DNA of 64,000 nt from positions 10,540,001 to 10,604,000 of the forward strand of contig AP026547.1 of the NCBI GenBank assembly GCA_026075535.2, in the 5' to 3' direction. Made by a program: the position numbers and the translations under genes. The notes beneath the pieces are model-generated. The model made no database searches and had not been told where the DNA came from. It saw only the letters and a program-made list of their open reading frames with translations. The first letter of the stretch is position 1; each line of letters begins with the position of its first letter. Shown here one piece after another: positions 19,630 to 32,253 of this stretch. Origin of the DNA: Tricholoma matsutake. Taxonomy: Eukaryota; Basidiomycota; Agaricomycetes; Agaricales; Tricholomataceae.

Positions 19630-19829
19630 TGTAACCGAAGTACTCCTGTACTTCAGGCACTCAGGAGATGAGGGACAAAGTAAACAGGAATTTGGTATGG
19701 ATTCAAAAGGGAATGATAATCTAAAACATCGTACGATAAAGATCAATCGACATGTGACCGTGTGTATTAGTCATCCTCGTGTAACGTGTATTGTGAAAGC
19801 TGGTAAGAGAATGCAGTGATTCTCTTACA
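19630..19829 (-). repeat. 3' LTR of element A
   Basis: On the plus strand TGTAACCGAAG...CTCTTACA. A purine-rich tract (minus strand ATGGGGAAGGTGTGAG) abuts it, as expected for a polypurine tract. It differs from the other LTR at about four positions by eye. Confidence 0.93.
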
Positions 19830-19883
19830 CTCACACCTTCCCCATAAAAAAAAAGCCCCAGTCTCGAACAAATGTCCTGCTTT

Positions 19884-22742
19884 CTATTGGTTGTGTGCTT
19901 CCCACTTTGCCAGAGCCTCCATATCGATCAGTTCCGATTTTGGTAACCACAGGTCATGTTCCGGGCCATAGCCTGTCCAGTGAACAAGGTACTGGTAACC
20001 TCTCCCGCGAGGACGACACTCTATTATCTTCTCTATGAAGTATTCAGTTGTACCATTGGATGTGACCAGTGGTTTTGGTGCATGGCGAGCCCGCCTGGGA
20101 AGAGTTTGTCGTTGTTTGGGATGTGTTTCCATAGGTGTGAGACGTGGAACATTGGGAATGCTTTTGAGGATGGTGGCAGCCAGAGGGTGTAACTCGAGGT
20201 TTCTGGATGTGCCTGTAATATTTCGTATGGTCTGTCAAAACGAGGCATAAACTTAGCTACCCGTCCGTCCTTCCCCTGCATGTAATCCTGTCGACGATGT
20301 GCAGTAGCAAGCATAACTGTCTCCCCCACTTTGTATGTGGGATCCAGGCCTCTGCTTTTGTTTGCCGCATGCACTTTGTTCACCTTAGCTGCCAGGAGGC
20401 TGTCCCTTGCCACCTGTGTAAGTTCAGCCATTTCTGCTAAGAATGACCGTGCCGTCTCTTCCTCGATTGGCTTGTTGGTGGGTGGCATTGGTGAGATGAG
20501 GGGGGGTGGTAACCTCGGTGATCGTCCTGTCTTCAACATGAATGGTGACATGCCAGTAGACACATTCACACTATTCATGATATCGAAGCAGACCTTAGGC
20601 AGTGCTTTAGCCCAGCCTTTCTGATTATGCTTGACATGGAAACGGAGACACTGTACCAACATCTTGTTTGTCCATTCTGACAATCCATCTGTTTGGGGGT
20701 GATATGAAGTAGACATCTTGTGTTGAACGCCCGAGAGTTTCATTAATGCTCGCCAAAATTTCAAAATGAAGATCTTATCGCGGTCGCTGATAATTTCCAG
20801 AGGGCAACCATTTTTGCAATACCATTTATTGAAGAAAACGTACGCAAAGTCCTCAGCTGTCATGTCAGAGGTACACGCAGATATCTGAATATCAGCCCCC
20901 AAGCCTGTCTGTCATTGTGACGATCGCATCAAACCCATTGTCCTTAGGAAGTGGTCCTACGAAATCTATTGCCACTGAGTCAAACCTTCTGTCCGGGATG
21001 GGTAATGGGTGGAGAGGCCCTGCATGTTTGGTGGTGCTTGATTTGTTTCTCTGGCAATCCAGGCATCCGAGTACATACCCATTTGCAAGGTCTCTTCTCA
21101 TATTTGGCCAGTAGAAATTGTCCCATAGGTTTGTGTATGATTTCTCAGCCCCGAAATGTCCGGGGTTGTCGTGGGCTAACTGGAAAAGGTGTTCACACAG
21201 GTTCTTGTATTTGGGTATCACCAGCCGGTTACCGAAAAACAGTAGACCATGCTTGAGCATGATATGAAGCTTGTTGTCTATAACACCTTGCCGCAGATCG
21301 TCTAGGATCCCTGCACACCAGGGATCCGCCTTGTAGCCATTCTTGATCCTCGTAATCAGTTTCGGGTCGCTGGATATGGTGAACATGGACAACACCAATA
21401 TACTTGTAGGGTTGTCATCAACAGAGTCGGGAAGTCGTGCTAAGGTGTCAGCCACAGTATTTCTCTCTCCGTGGATGTAAGTGATGTCGTATTCATACTG
21501 GGACATGTATTCCATCCACCGAGCTTGGCATTGAGATAAGTCCCATTGAAAATCGAAATTTTGCAATGTTTTATGGTCTGTTCTGATGTGGATGTGCATT
21601 CCCAAAAGATCGACTCTCAATGTCTTCAACGCTTGCACTATAGCAAGCATCTCTTGTTCGTGGACTGGGTAGTCCCATTCCGTGCTATTTAGTTGACGAC
21701 TCTCAAACACCATGGGCTGAGCCAACTCCCAGGTGGGACCGAAAGTGAGTACCGCTCCAGTTCTATGCTTGCTTGCGTTACATGTGACGAAGATCTTGTT
21801 TTCTCCCGGGTCTTCGTGGTCAATTGTTGTCAGGCAATCTCAACTGACTACCAGGCATTTGATGTTCTCCAAAGCAAATTGGTGTTCGGCAGTCCACTTT
21901 GGGAAATTCGCGTTGCACTCCTCGCACATTAGCGGTGTGAGGATTGTGGTGTATTCTGCAAGTGTTGGTAGGAAGGACGAGATGTAACGGACCAGGCCCA
22001 GAAATTGTCATACATGCTTTTCTGATTTTGGTGTCGGCCAGTTAAGGATTTGTTTAACTTTGCTATTGTCAGCTTCGATGCCTCTGGCTGAAATATGGTG
22101 GCCCAAGAAGTCAACTTCTGTTGTGAATAATGTGGACTTTTTAACCAAACAATACTCGGCCTTCCGCAGTGCCTCCAGAATTAATGCTACATTTTTTTTG
22201 TGTTCCATCAACGAGTTCGACCAAATTATGATGTCGTCCAAATAGACGTGACAGATTTTTCCAACGTAATCCTTGAGGGCCAGTGTAACCTGATGTTGGT
22301 GGGTCGCAGGTGAATTATGCATGCCCATTGGCATGACTACCCATTCCCAAAGTTCGAAAGGTGTCAAAGTTGCGGTATATTTCACATCATCAGGGTGCAC
22401 TAGAGTCTGAAAGAACGAATTTGTCATATCGATTTTTCCCCAGACCTTGCCTTTTGCGCAGTCTGCAAGGATGTCGTCAATCCTCGGAAGAGGGTAGTTG
22501 TCAGGGACCATTAAACGGTTAAGGTGGCAGTAGTCATTCACCCACTGAGGGAGTATGGTAGGGTCCACTTTGGGGATGATGAACAATGGTGAGGCATATG
22601 GAGAGGATGAGGGACGGATCCTTCCTGCTGCGACATGCTGGTCAATCAGCATCTTCCAGCTGGCTCAGTATTTTTGTGGGCAGGCGTATGCATGGGCGAT
22701 GGATATGGGTGCCCCTGCGAGGAGTTTGATGTGGTGGAAGAC
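19884..22742 (-). pseudogene. Element A Pol: RT, RNase H, integrase, chromodomain
   Basis: Minus strand, N to C. RT: GRIRPSSSPYASPLFIIPK, KIDMTNSFFQ, catalytic YLDDIIIW. RNase H: ILTP...FVTCNASKHRTGAVL, FESRQLN, IRTDHKTL. Integrase: HDNPGHFGAEK...CLDCQ zinc site; Asp in SVAIDFVGPLP, Asp in IISDRDKIF, Glu in QTDGLSEWTNKML. Chromodomain at the C-terminus: YFIEKIIECRPRGRGYQYLV, HWTGYGPEHDLWLP, stop at 19884. Breaks: TGA in YxASWKML (from CGA), TGA after SEKHV, a stop in the RT-RNase H connection, and frameshifts near 20895 and near 20100. The catalytic residues themselves look intact. The chromodomain would target insertion to marked chromatin. Confidence 0.92.
22738..22742. repeat. Element B target-site duplication, left copy
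   Basis: AAGAC, repeated at 28793-28797. It lies in the DVF codons of the element A gag-pol gene. Confidence 0.95.
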
Positions 22743-23168
22743 TGTAAGGGGACTAGGGGGGTGCCCTGTGTGTTTTTCCTATTTTTTATGTTTGTCCTAT
22801 ATTTTTCCCCACCTCATTTCCTTCTATTCTTCATTTTCTATGATTTTTCCGGATTTTATTACTAATTTTCCCTTGCTATCATGTTTGTACATGTTGACAC
22901 TTTTATATTTAGAGGCGGAGTACCCCTTCCGACACATACCCCTTGGTATGATGTCATTCGGCGGCCTTGATCCGCCTATCTCCGCCTTTTTCTATTTTTA
23001 GGTTATATTTGATTTTTGTCATCTTCACATATACTGGGCATCAGCAAGGGGATCCTTAGAGTTTTCTCTTCGGATTTCCCTTTGCTAGGTGTGTCCCCAA
23101 TGCCTGTATTATGTAGTATAATTTTAACTTTGGATTTCCCTTTGCTAGAGGCTTAGGTTGCCCTTATA
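22743..23168 (+). repeat. 5' LTR of element B (426 bp)
   Basis: TGTAAGGG...CCCTTATA. All four copies in the window share these ends, so TG...TA is genuine for this family. Contains a repeated GGATTTCCCTTTGCTA motif near the 3' end. Confidence 0.95.
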
Positions 23169-23334
23169 GTAGAAAACTCTCCCCTAAGGCCCGAAAATCG
23201 CGAACGCGCTGCCCAAGATAGGCAGGTACGGACTGGACGACGCTTCCCAAAGCTCCACAGAGTCCCTACACACCGTTCCAGATAATCTCACCTTTATTAC
23301 GCCGCCATTTTCGCCAAACGCGCTCCCTAGCGAC

Positions 23335-24453
23335 ATGGACGCATCAGAATGCTTCGACGCACTTGAAAGCAACATTTCCGGAATGTGCGCGCAAATCGAC
23401 TCGCTTAAATCTATGATTGAAAACTTCGTTAGGACCCTCCAGGCTAGCCCTACGACCAATAGTTCCCCCTTTACGACTCCAAGCGCACCCAACAACGACG
23501 TTTTGCCAAACGGGTCCACTAAGGAACGTGCCCAGATCAAACCGTCCCCCCCCACCGAATTTAATGGTGCACATGCGCAGGGACGTGCATTCCTTAATTC
23601 CTGTGAGCTATACATTAGTCTCCAGTCGCATCAATTCGTCGATGAGGCTGCAAAAATTTATTGGGCCTTCACATACATGAAATCTGAACACGCCTATCTC
23701 TATGTGGACTGTATCCTACGTCAAACTAAAGAACTCGGTTCTCTACCTTTCTCCACTTGGGGTGACTTTCAAGCTGAGTTTGTATGCCACTTCTGCCCCC
23801 TCAATGAATGCCACCGAGCAGTGACACGACTTGAGTCATCTGCTTACCACCAGGGATGTCGATCCGTGGACGACTATATCAATGAGTTCAAGGATTTGGT
23901 GGACATGGCAGGATATGGGAGTGGATTACCAGTGGTGGTGAAGTTCCGACGGGGGCTCAACCGAGAAATTCAGGACTAGATTGCACAGATGTTGGAAGGG
24001 CGCCCAGCGGACAATGATATCCTTGCTTGGTATGAAGCTGCTTCACTCTGTGATGAGAACCGACTCACAAATGCGGCATTTAATGCTGCATTCTGTGCTC
24101 CAACTACCACTCATACACCCTACACCTTCAATCGAAGCCTCCCCCGCCCTAACCCCATTCCTGTTCATCAAACTCCCACACCAGCCATCAATGTCCCAGT
24201 ACCAATGGATGTTGATGCAGCCTGCAGCCATGCACATAAGTTGGATCTCTGCTACCGTTGTGGGGAACCTGGACACAGGGCTGGAGCGTGTCCCCATCGT
24301 CAGGATATCCGCATGCTCACCCCCGAGGGACGAGACGAACTCCTGCAAGATTTGTTGGCGCTTGTAGATGTTGAGGAAGCAAAGGATCAAGTTGCAGAGG
24401 AGATTAAGTTGGAAGTTGTAGAGGAGCAGGATTTTCCTATTCGCAGCGAGTGA
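23335..24453 (+). pseudogene. Element B Gag
   Basis: ATG 23335 to TGA 24451-24453 with one internal TAG at 23977-23979 (REIQD-stop-IAQM, fits CAG). An N-terminal coiled region (ISGMCAQIDSLKSMIENFV), a Gag capsid-type domain (FNGAHAQGRAFLNSCELYIS, FVDEAAKIYWAFTYMK, WGDFQAEFVCHFCP, SVDDYINEFKDLV) and a zinc knuckle CYRCGEPGHRAGAC (C-x2-C-x4-H-x4-C). The end overlaps the start of the pol frame, which is in another phase. Confidence 0.92.
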
Positions 24454-27400
24454 ATCGTACGCCCTCACTGCCTGTCCATAACCGCTTTGAAGTCTTGTCA
24501 GTTGAATCCCCAGAGAATGAATCCATTTCTGTGACTGCTCCCCTCCCTGACCCTTCGAAGTTGGCTAAAGACGTACCTGCTCTCCCCATCTCTCCTTCTA
24601 CTCCACGTCCCAAAATTAAATCATGGGAGCGTAAACTACCACGCAAGTATATTGTGGCATCCACTCCCTCTGCACATTCCTTAAACCTAGCCATCGAACT
24701 GCAGATGACCGACACTGGACAGATACTCGGTGTCTCTGCGCTCCTGGACTCTGGTGCAACTGGTCTCTTCATCAATTCCCATCTGGTACAACAACATCGC
24801 CTAAATACTCGCTCACTCTCATGTCCAATACCTGTATATAATGTGGATGGATCCCCAAATGAAGCTGGTGCCATCCGAGAGGTTGCAGACCTGGTTCTCC
24901 ATTACAAAGATCATAGTGAGCATGCCCTTTTTGCTGTCACTCAATTAGGAAAGCAAAAGGTGATTTTGGGATATCCATGGCTTCGAGACCATAACCCAGA
25001 GGTCAACTGGCACACCGGGGAGGTTACCATGAGCCAATGTCCATCCCGCTGTCGGACATGTTTCACAGAAGCCAGGCAAGAACGTCGTGGACAGAAGGCG
25101 GCAATACGACATACTCAGAAGTGTCATGCTGGACCCCTGCCTATACCTGAAGTGGAATTGGAAGGGGTTCCTGATCTAATGCCGGACTCGGATGATGATG
25201 ATGAGGACCCAGAGGAAGTGGAGGAGGGTGATCGGATCTTCTACACTGTGATTTGCTCATCGCATGAGGTGTGTGCCACATCGAACATATCCCAATGCCT
25301 CGCCGAGGCCTTCCACAAAAACAATGCTGCTAAATCCTCTACTAACTCCTTACTCCCTCATCTCCATGAGTTTGAAGACGTGTTCTCCAAGGAGTCATTC
25401 GACTCTCTTCCTGCGCGCAAGCCATGGGATCACGCGATCGAACTCACCCCTGGTGCAACCCCTTCATCCTGCAAGGTCTATCCTCTCTCTCCGGAAGAAC
25501 AATGGCAGCTTCACCAGTTCATTGACAAGCACCTGGCCTCTGGATGTATTCGACCATCGAAGTCACCCATGGCCTCTCCCTTTTTCTTTGTCAAGAAGAA
25601 GGATGGCTCACTTCGACCAGTTCAAGACTACAGAAGGCTCAACAACATCACGGTCAAAAATCGCTACCCACTACCCCTCATCTCCGAACTTGTAAACCAG
25701 CTCCGTGGAGCCCGATACTTCACCAAGCTCGATGTCCGTTGGGGCTATAATAATGTGAGGATAAAGGAGGGAGATGAGTGGAAGGCAGCCTTTTGTACCA
25801 ACTGTGGTCTTTTTGAACCCCTTGTCATGTTCTTTGGCCTTACTAATAGCCCTGCCACCTTTCAGACCATGATGAACGACATCTTCCACGACCTCATCCT
25901 TGAAGGCGTTGTCTGCATCTATCTCAATGACATCCTCATCTTCACTCGCACGGTTGAAGAGCACCATCGCATCACGCACCTCATCCTAGAGCAACTTTGA
26001 CGGTACAAACTCTACCTTCATCAGGACAAATGCGAGTTCGAAAGGACCAAGATTGAGTACCTTGGCCTGATTATCTTGGAGGGTCAAGTGGAGATGGATC
26101 CTATCAAGGTAAACGGGGTCACAGCTTGGCCGACGCCCACGAACAAGAAGGAGGTGCAGTCTTTCCTGGGCTTCATCAATTTCTATCGGTGTTTTATCAA
26201 GGATTTCTCACATCATGCACGACTGCTGTTCGACTTGACAGGAAAGGAGGCATGGAGGTGGGATAATGCACAACAGGAGGCATTCAAAAAGCTTAAGGAG
26301 ATGGTCACTTCCGCTCCGATCCTTACCTTTGCTGACGATTCGCGTCCTTTTCATGTAGAAGCTGACAGTTCTGACTTTGCGACGGGCACCGTGTTGTCTC
26401 AGCAGTCTCCAGAGGACCAGAAGTGGCATCCTGTTGCGTTCTACTCCAAAAGCCTTAGTGCTGTAGAGCGAAACTATGAGATCCATGACAAGGAGATGTT
26501 GGCGATAATGCATGCGCTTGAGGAGTGGCGACACTTCCTCGAGGGTGCCCAACACAAGGTGGAAATTTGGACAGATCACAAGAATCTTGAGTACTTCATG
26601 ATGGCCAAGAAATTGAACCGTCGTCAAGCTCGTTGGTCCCTGTATCTATCTAGATTCGACTTCTCCTTGCACCACCGTCCGGGTCGCAGCATGGGGAAGA
26701 CCGATGCCCTATCCCGACGTGCAGACCATGGGGATGGCAGCGGTGACAACCAAAACATTGTGCTGTTGCAGCCAGACCTGTTCACCATTTGGGCACTGGA
26801 AGGCATCGCACCCCAGGGCGAAGAGCGGGACATCCTACACGACATTCATCGTGCAAACCGTAGCGGTTTACATGAGGATGTTGTCGCCTGAGCTGTTAAA
26901 GAACTGAGGAAGGGATTGACCCTTTCCTTATGTGTGGCAGAGTGGGCTGAAAAGGAGGACTTGTTGTATTTCAGGGATCGCATCTATGTTCCCAATGACC
27001 CAGACCTTCGCCGGCGCATCATATCCCAACACCATCATGACTCACAGATTGCTGGCCACCCCGGACGCTGGAAGACCTTGGAGCTCACCTCACAGAACTA
27101 TTGGTGGCCACAAATGTCACGGCTCATTGGTCAGTATTGTCGCACTTGTGACCTTTGCTTATGCACCAAGGTTCCTCATCGCAAGCCGGTTGGTGAGCTA
27201 CACCCTCTTCCTGTTCCAGAGAGTCATTGGGATGTCGTCAGCATCAACTTTGTGGTGGAATTGCCAGAGTCAAACGGGTTTGATGCAGTGATGTGCACAG
27301 TTGACTCAGTGGGAAAACACACTCACTTCATTCCCACTCACACCACTGTCAGTGCCCTAGGTGCTGCTCGACTTTACCTCCACCATGTGTGGAAATTACA

Positions 27401-28355
27401 TGGACTTCCTGGTGCCTTCCTCTTGGATCGTGGCCCTCAGTTCATGGCAGAGTTCACTCGTGAGCTGTACTGACTCCTGGGGATCAAACTCCTTGCTTCA
27501 ACTGCTTATCACCCACAAACTGATGGCCAGACAGAGCGAGTCAACCAGGAACTGGAGCAGTACATCTGCCTCTTTGTCAATGAACGCCAGGACGATTGGG
27601 ATGATCTCCTTTTTTTGGCCGAGTTCGGATACAACAACCATGTCCATGCTTCCACTCAATGGACCCCTTTCCTCTTAGACACTGGACGACATCCATGCAT
27701 AGGATTTGAACCTCGCCAAACTCCCTCACACATCGAGACGGTGAATGAGTTCACAGAATGCATGAGGGATAGCTTGGAGGAGGCAAGGGCAGCCTTAGCA
27801 AAGGCGAAGGACGACATGGCATGATTTTACAACCAACGCCACTCCCCAACCCCTCAGTACAAGGTTGGTGATCGAATTTATCTTGACTCCAGTGACATCT
27901 CCACTACACGTCCATCCAAGAAACTCACTCATCGCTTCTTGGGACCTTTCCCCATTGTCAAGTGCATTGGAACACATGCCTATCATCTACACCTCCCAGC
28001 CTCCATGTCCAGACTCCATCCCATCTTCCATGTCGTCAAATTGCTTCCAGCTCCCCCAGATCTGTTCCCGGGATGCCATTCACACCCACCACCACCACCT
28101 ACAGTGATCGAGGGAGAACCCCAATACGAAGTCGAGTCAATCTTGGACAGCCGTTTGCGTCGAGGAAAACTCCAGTATTTGGTACATTGGAAGGGTTATG
28201 GGTATGAGGAGAACTCATGGGTCGAAGAGTCTGATGTAAATGCCCCTCAGTTAGTCAAGGAATTCCACCGACGGCACACTGCTGCACCACGTCGCATTCA
28301 AGTCATGGACTTTGGTCATATGCGATTTCGAATGCATCAGGGCGATGCATCTTAG
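24450..28355 (+). pseudogene. Element B Pol with chromodomain; RT and IN catalytic Asp changed
   Basis: Protease LLDSGATGLFIN; RT from GCIRPSKSPMASPFFFVKKK to the active site, which reads YLND (AAT at 25926-25928) instead of YLDD. RNase [30 protein letters not shown]. Integrase: HHHDSQIAGHPGR...CRTCDLC zinc site; the first catalytic Asp is Asn (VVSINFVVELP, AAC at 27246-27248); then LLDRGPQFMAEF and TDGQTERVNQELEQ. Chromodomain: YEVESILDSRLRRGKLQYLV, HWKGYGYEENSWVEE. In-frame TGA at 25998, 26889, after TRELY near 27471 and near 27822, all fitting CGA. Start is by overlap or frameshift from gag. Confidence 0.93.
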
Positions 28356-28366
28356 AGAGGGGGTGA

Positions 28367-28792
28367 TGTAAGGAGACTAGGGGGGTGCCCTGTGTGTTTT
28401 TCCTATTTTTTATGTTCGTCCTATATTTTTCCCCACCTCATTTCCTTCTATTCTTCATTTTCTATGATTTTTCCGGATTTTATTACTAATTTTCCCTTGC
28501 TATCATGTTTGTACATGTTGACACTTTTATATTTAGAGGCGGAGTACCCCTTCCGACACATACCCCTTGGTATGATGTCATTTGGCGGCCTTGATCCGCC
28601 TATCTCCGCCTTTTTCTATTTTTAGGTTATATTTGATTTTTGTCATCTTCACATATACTGGGCATCAGCAAGGGGATCCCTAGAGTTTTCTCTTCGGATT
28701 TCCCTTTGCTAGGTGTGTCCCCAATGCCTGTATTATGTAGTATAATTTTAACTTTGGATTTCCCTTTGCTAGAGGCTTAGGTTGCCCTTATA
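28367..28792 (+). repeat. 3' LTR of element B (426 bp)
   Basis: Preceded by the purine tract AGAGAGGGGGTGA. Same length as the 5' LTR and followed by the AAGAC duplication. Confidence 0.95.
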
Positions 28793-30867
28793 AAGACGTC
28801 CCTAGGCAGGTCCTTCACATGTGGAATGTCACTTGGGAACCTGTCAATGTAGTCTTCTTTCATTTTCTTATCAAGTTTCAGTAACACCGCTTCTCCCATG
28901 AGTTGTTGAATTCGTGTTTTGATTGTTGCAATTAGATCCGGTGGCCCAGTTGTGAAGGCTTCCATATCAAAATGTGTGTCATTTTCTTCGAAAAGCGCCA
29001 TGAGTTCCATATGTACAAGTTTCTGTCTTTCGCATGTTGCTGCTTGGCCTTTTTTGATTACCCGTGCTTCAAGCTTGCGTCTTTTGTGTGGAGATCTTAC
29101 AGTTTGTCTGTGTATTGTTTTTGGATCAGGAGGGTTTAATAGATCATATCCGGATTCTTTGGCAACAGCCATGCAGAGGTGGGCGTCAAGAACAATTTTA
29201 TTTCTGACTAGAAAATTGAGCCCTAGGATAAGGTCCATGTGTAAGTTCGGGCAGATCACCGCGTTGAGCGCGCATGATTTCCAAGCAGCGTCCGTGGATT
29301 GGACCAGTAATCTACAGTAATGAGTCAAAACGAGAGGAGCAGAATCGGTAGTGCTATCTTTATTGAATCCACCAGAAACTGAAAGAGGTTTGAATAAAGG
29401 GCAGGGCATGAGGCACAAAAGTTCGGTGAGATCACTGGAAATCAAGACTGGGGGGGAACCATTGTCAATAAGAGCTTTAATTGGGGTTGGAGCACAGGTG
29501 GCTGGCGCGTCAATGCAACAAGTCCAAATGAGATGTGAGGGGAGGGAGAGAGACTGTGGAACATACTCATCTGCTTCATGGGCATCCATGTATTCATCGG
29601 AACCTTCATCACTCATGTCTTCCTCCAAAATGTTTGCACCTTCAAACACTGCTGCAATGGTGGTTGTCCCGTTCTTCTTCTCATATGCAACCTTTGCCTT
29701 TGCTGCATGTGTCACCGTTACTTTCTTGCAGTCTTCTAAGGTCAGTCGAGGGTTTGTGCAATTTCAGCTGATGTGCTCTGCATAGAAGATACAGCATTTG
29801 AAACAGCCCTGGTGAAGTCTAAGTAAGTCCTTCTCGGGGTCGGTCAAGGGGGGGAGGGCAGTGGACAGAACATAAGCAGTCGCGTTGTTGGGGGTGGTTA
29901 CGGTCATGTTGACAATGTTGGAGTCCTTCAAAACGTTACTGGCTTTGGTTGCGCGTGCGACCCATGCTGCGCCACGAGCGGCTTGTAAGTCCAACTCCAA
30001 TAGTTCTAAGTGTTTGAGCCAGTCATCAAAATCTGTGATGGCATCTAACGTTCCTTTGTTGGCACCTGGTGCGATCCCATTGTTAGCTTTGTAGAGGCGC
30101 TTCATGCCCTCTGAGAGACGAGGGAGGAGATGAAGGTGGAAATGGTCGTTAGGGATGTGGGAAGGTGAGCCAGCAGCCCTGGGTTCATCATTCGCATTCT
30201 GGACTTTGCTGACCCAAGTGAGCAGGTTCATCGAGCCCTGGACTGTGATCTGTTCCTGGACAAGGTCATCCTCCCAGGTGCGAGGTAAGAACTTCTTCTT
30301 TAATGCTTGGAGAAACTCTGGGAATTGGAGACCAACAAGATGAGCCTCCTCCGCGCTGATCCAAGATTGGACAGCGGTAGACTCGAAATTATAAATGATT
30401 TTGCCAACACGGTCGGCAGCCACAACGTCCTTCATCGAGAAATAGCGCCTGCAAGCATTGTCAAATTGATGTACAACAGTGACAGTGAGTCTTCCTGCAG
30501 TCAAGATTGGAGCCGCAGATGGTGACACTTGTTGGACTTCTGCAGGCACATATAGAGGGTCCATAGCTGGGGTCATATTAACATGAGTTGCAAGAGTGGG
30601 TTCAGAATCTGAGTCTGAGGATGGGACTTTTTGGTGTGCGGTAGTTCAGTTGGGGATGGAGGCAGGGGTCGGGGCAGGGGAAATGATGGGTGAGGATGGT
30701 GCAGGTGTTGTGTTCAGTGAGGCCAGGGGCGATGGCGTTGCGACGGCAGGGTGTTCAACCACAGGTGGCTCGGCAGTACGTCGAGCTCGACTCCTGGTGG
30801 TGAGCGATGTAGGAACTGAAGGGAGATGAGACAGATTGTTTGAGCTATGCAGTGGAAAAGATAGCAT
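28793..30867 (-). pseudogene. Element A Gag and protease
   Basis: One frame from ATG 30867 leftward into B. The N-terminus is Ser/Pro/Ala-rich; TGA at 30646-30648. Gag domain: LTVTVVHQFDNACRRYF, FLQALKKKFLPRTWEDDLV, NDHFHLHLLPRLSEGMK. Zinc knuckle CFKCCIFYAEHIS-x-NC with a TGA at 29764-29766 replacing the expected Arg. Retropepsin: PIKALIDNGSPPVLISSDL (DNG in place of DSG) and LILGLNFLVRNKIVLD. The linker KDLPRDVF is cut by B. The frame matches that of the RT part after B is removed, so A used one gag-pol ORF. The first ATG is the only candidate before the LTR-side leader. Confidence 0.9.
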
Positions 30868-31239
30868 GGGGTGGCGGTAACAATTCCAATGGGCAACTTT
30901 TTCTGTTGTTATATATGCATTCTTTGAAGTGGGTCATATTTTATTTGGGGTGCTAATAAGCATCGGTTTCCGATAGGCCAAAAGAGGCATGAACATTTGG
31001 GTACAGTTCCACCCAGCAGCTTCTTACCCAGAAAGGCTTAATTTTGCTGCTCGGGGCCTACAGTTGGCGTGTTGTTTGGCGGTGGTGGTGCTTGGGAAGT
31101 GTACTCCATGGTGTTTTGCTATGTGGTTTCCCTTGTGTGGTTGCAAGGCAATTAAAGGCAATTTGATCACCCAAGGGTCTTTTTGTCCAGACTTTTTGGA
31201 GTTCCAGGAGTCCAGGCCAAGTTTGTGTTTAAAAAAAAG
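30868..31239 (-). other. Leader of element A
   Basis: Untranslated region between 5' LTR and gag on the minus strand, beginning with a T-run (CTTTTTTTTAAACAC) directly after the LTR. No standard primer-binding site is obvious. Confidence 0.5.
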
Positions 31240-31439
31240 TGTAACCAAAGTACTCCTGTACTTCAGGCACTCAGGAGATGAGGGACAAAGTAAACAGGAA
31301 TTTGGTATGGATTCAAAAGGGAATGATAATCTAAAACATCGTACGATAAAGATCAATCGACATGTGACCGTGTGTATTAGTCATCCTCGTGTAATGCGTA
31401 TTGTGAAAGCTGGTAAGAGAATGCGGTGATTCTCTTACA
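31240..31439 (-). repeat. 5' LTR of element A
   Basis: 200 bp, same ends as the 3' copy, followed on the right by the GGAGG duplication and the resumed minisatellite. Confidence 0.93.
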
Positions 31440-31775
31440 GGAGGTCAATAAAGTTTTGTAATGAGGTAATGAGGTCAGCAATATTTTGTAGTGAAGTCAG
31501 CAAAAGTTTGTAATGAGTTCAGTGAAATTTTGTAATGAGGTCAGTAAAAGTTGGTAATGAAGTCAACAAATTTTTGTAATGAGGTCAGCAAAAGTTTGTA
31601 ATGAGATCAGTGAAATTTTGTAATGAGGTCAGTAAAAGTTTGTAATGGTATGATGTTAGTAACAGTTTGTAATCAAGTCAGTAAAAGTATGTAAATAAGG
31701 TCAGTCAATGTGTGAAATGAGGTCAGTAAAAGTTTATAATCAAGTTGGCAAAGCTTGTAAACCAGTCAGTACAAG
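31440..31775 (+). repeat. Minisatellite, right part
   Basis: Continues the GTAATGAGGTCAGTAAAAGTTT array of 19480-19629 with more diverged units. Confirms that A inserted inside an existing array. Confidence 0.85.
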
Positions 31776-32253
31776 TTTGCAGTGACTTTGTGCACACGAT
31801 ATAGTGGACACCTACTTTCACGCCTCGTGGTATCCGCACACAACATGACCAAACAACTCACACTGCCAACTGTATGAGACATACTAACAGCTCATTCATT
31901 CACACACATCATTTTTGTAAGTCTTGCATCATTAAATGGGTAAACAACAAATTAATGTTTATATTCAAAGGTTAATACTGTGGCATTTGGTAAGCTTAAA
32001 TGTGAAATCAACCTGATGATCTATTGCAAGTTAAGTAATGACTTTTGTAAGTCGTTTTTTAGTCAATATTTTTATAGTACTAAGTCAATCATTAGAAGCA
32101 TGTTACTGACTTCAATATGAACCACTACAAACTTGTTCACTGCTTTGTTACAAACCTTTATTGACCTTGGCATAAACTATTACAAAAATGTTATTGACTT
32201 TATTTAATACAAGCCATTACAAATTTGTTTACTGACTTTGTTATGCTTGGTGT
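31776..32253. other. K4 interior, AT-rich, start of inverted minisatellite
   Basis: No gene. From about 32090 units of the same minisatellite appear in reverse orientation (TTACAAACCTTTATTGACCTT). Confidence 0.6.

Larger units (their letters stand above)
22743..28792 (+). mobile_element. Element B: full-length chromoviral Ty3/gypsy element
   Basis: 6050 bp, LTRs of 426 bp each, perfect AAGAC duplication. Plus-strand gag and pol with C-terminal chromodomain. By eye the two LTRs differ at four positions, all transitions, so the insertion is relatively young, yet pol has stops and two catalytic changes. Two solo LTRs of the same family lie at 32254-32679 and 41449-41871. Confidence 0.96.
19630..31439 (-). 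mobile_element. Element A: chromoviral Ty3/gypsy element, interrupted by B
   Basis: Two 200-bp LTRs and a perfect 5-bp duplication GGAGG (19625-19629, 31440-31444). Gag-PR lies right of B and RT-RH-IN-chromodomain left of B, all on the minus strand. With B and one copy of its duplication removed (6055 bp) the gag-pol frame is continuous. The reconstructed length is about 5.75 kb. Confidence 0.95.

Noticed and set aside
30968..31429. Plus-strand ORF over the A leader and LTR
   Set aside because: Covers the LTR and leader of a minus-strand element; no domain.
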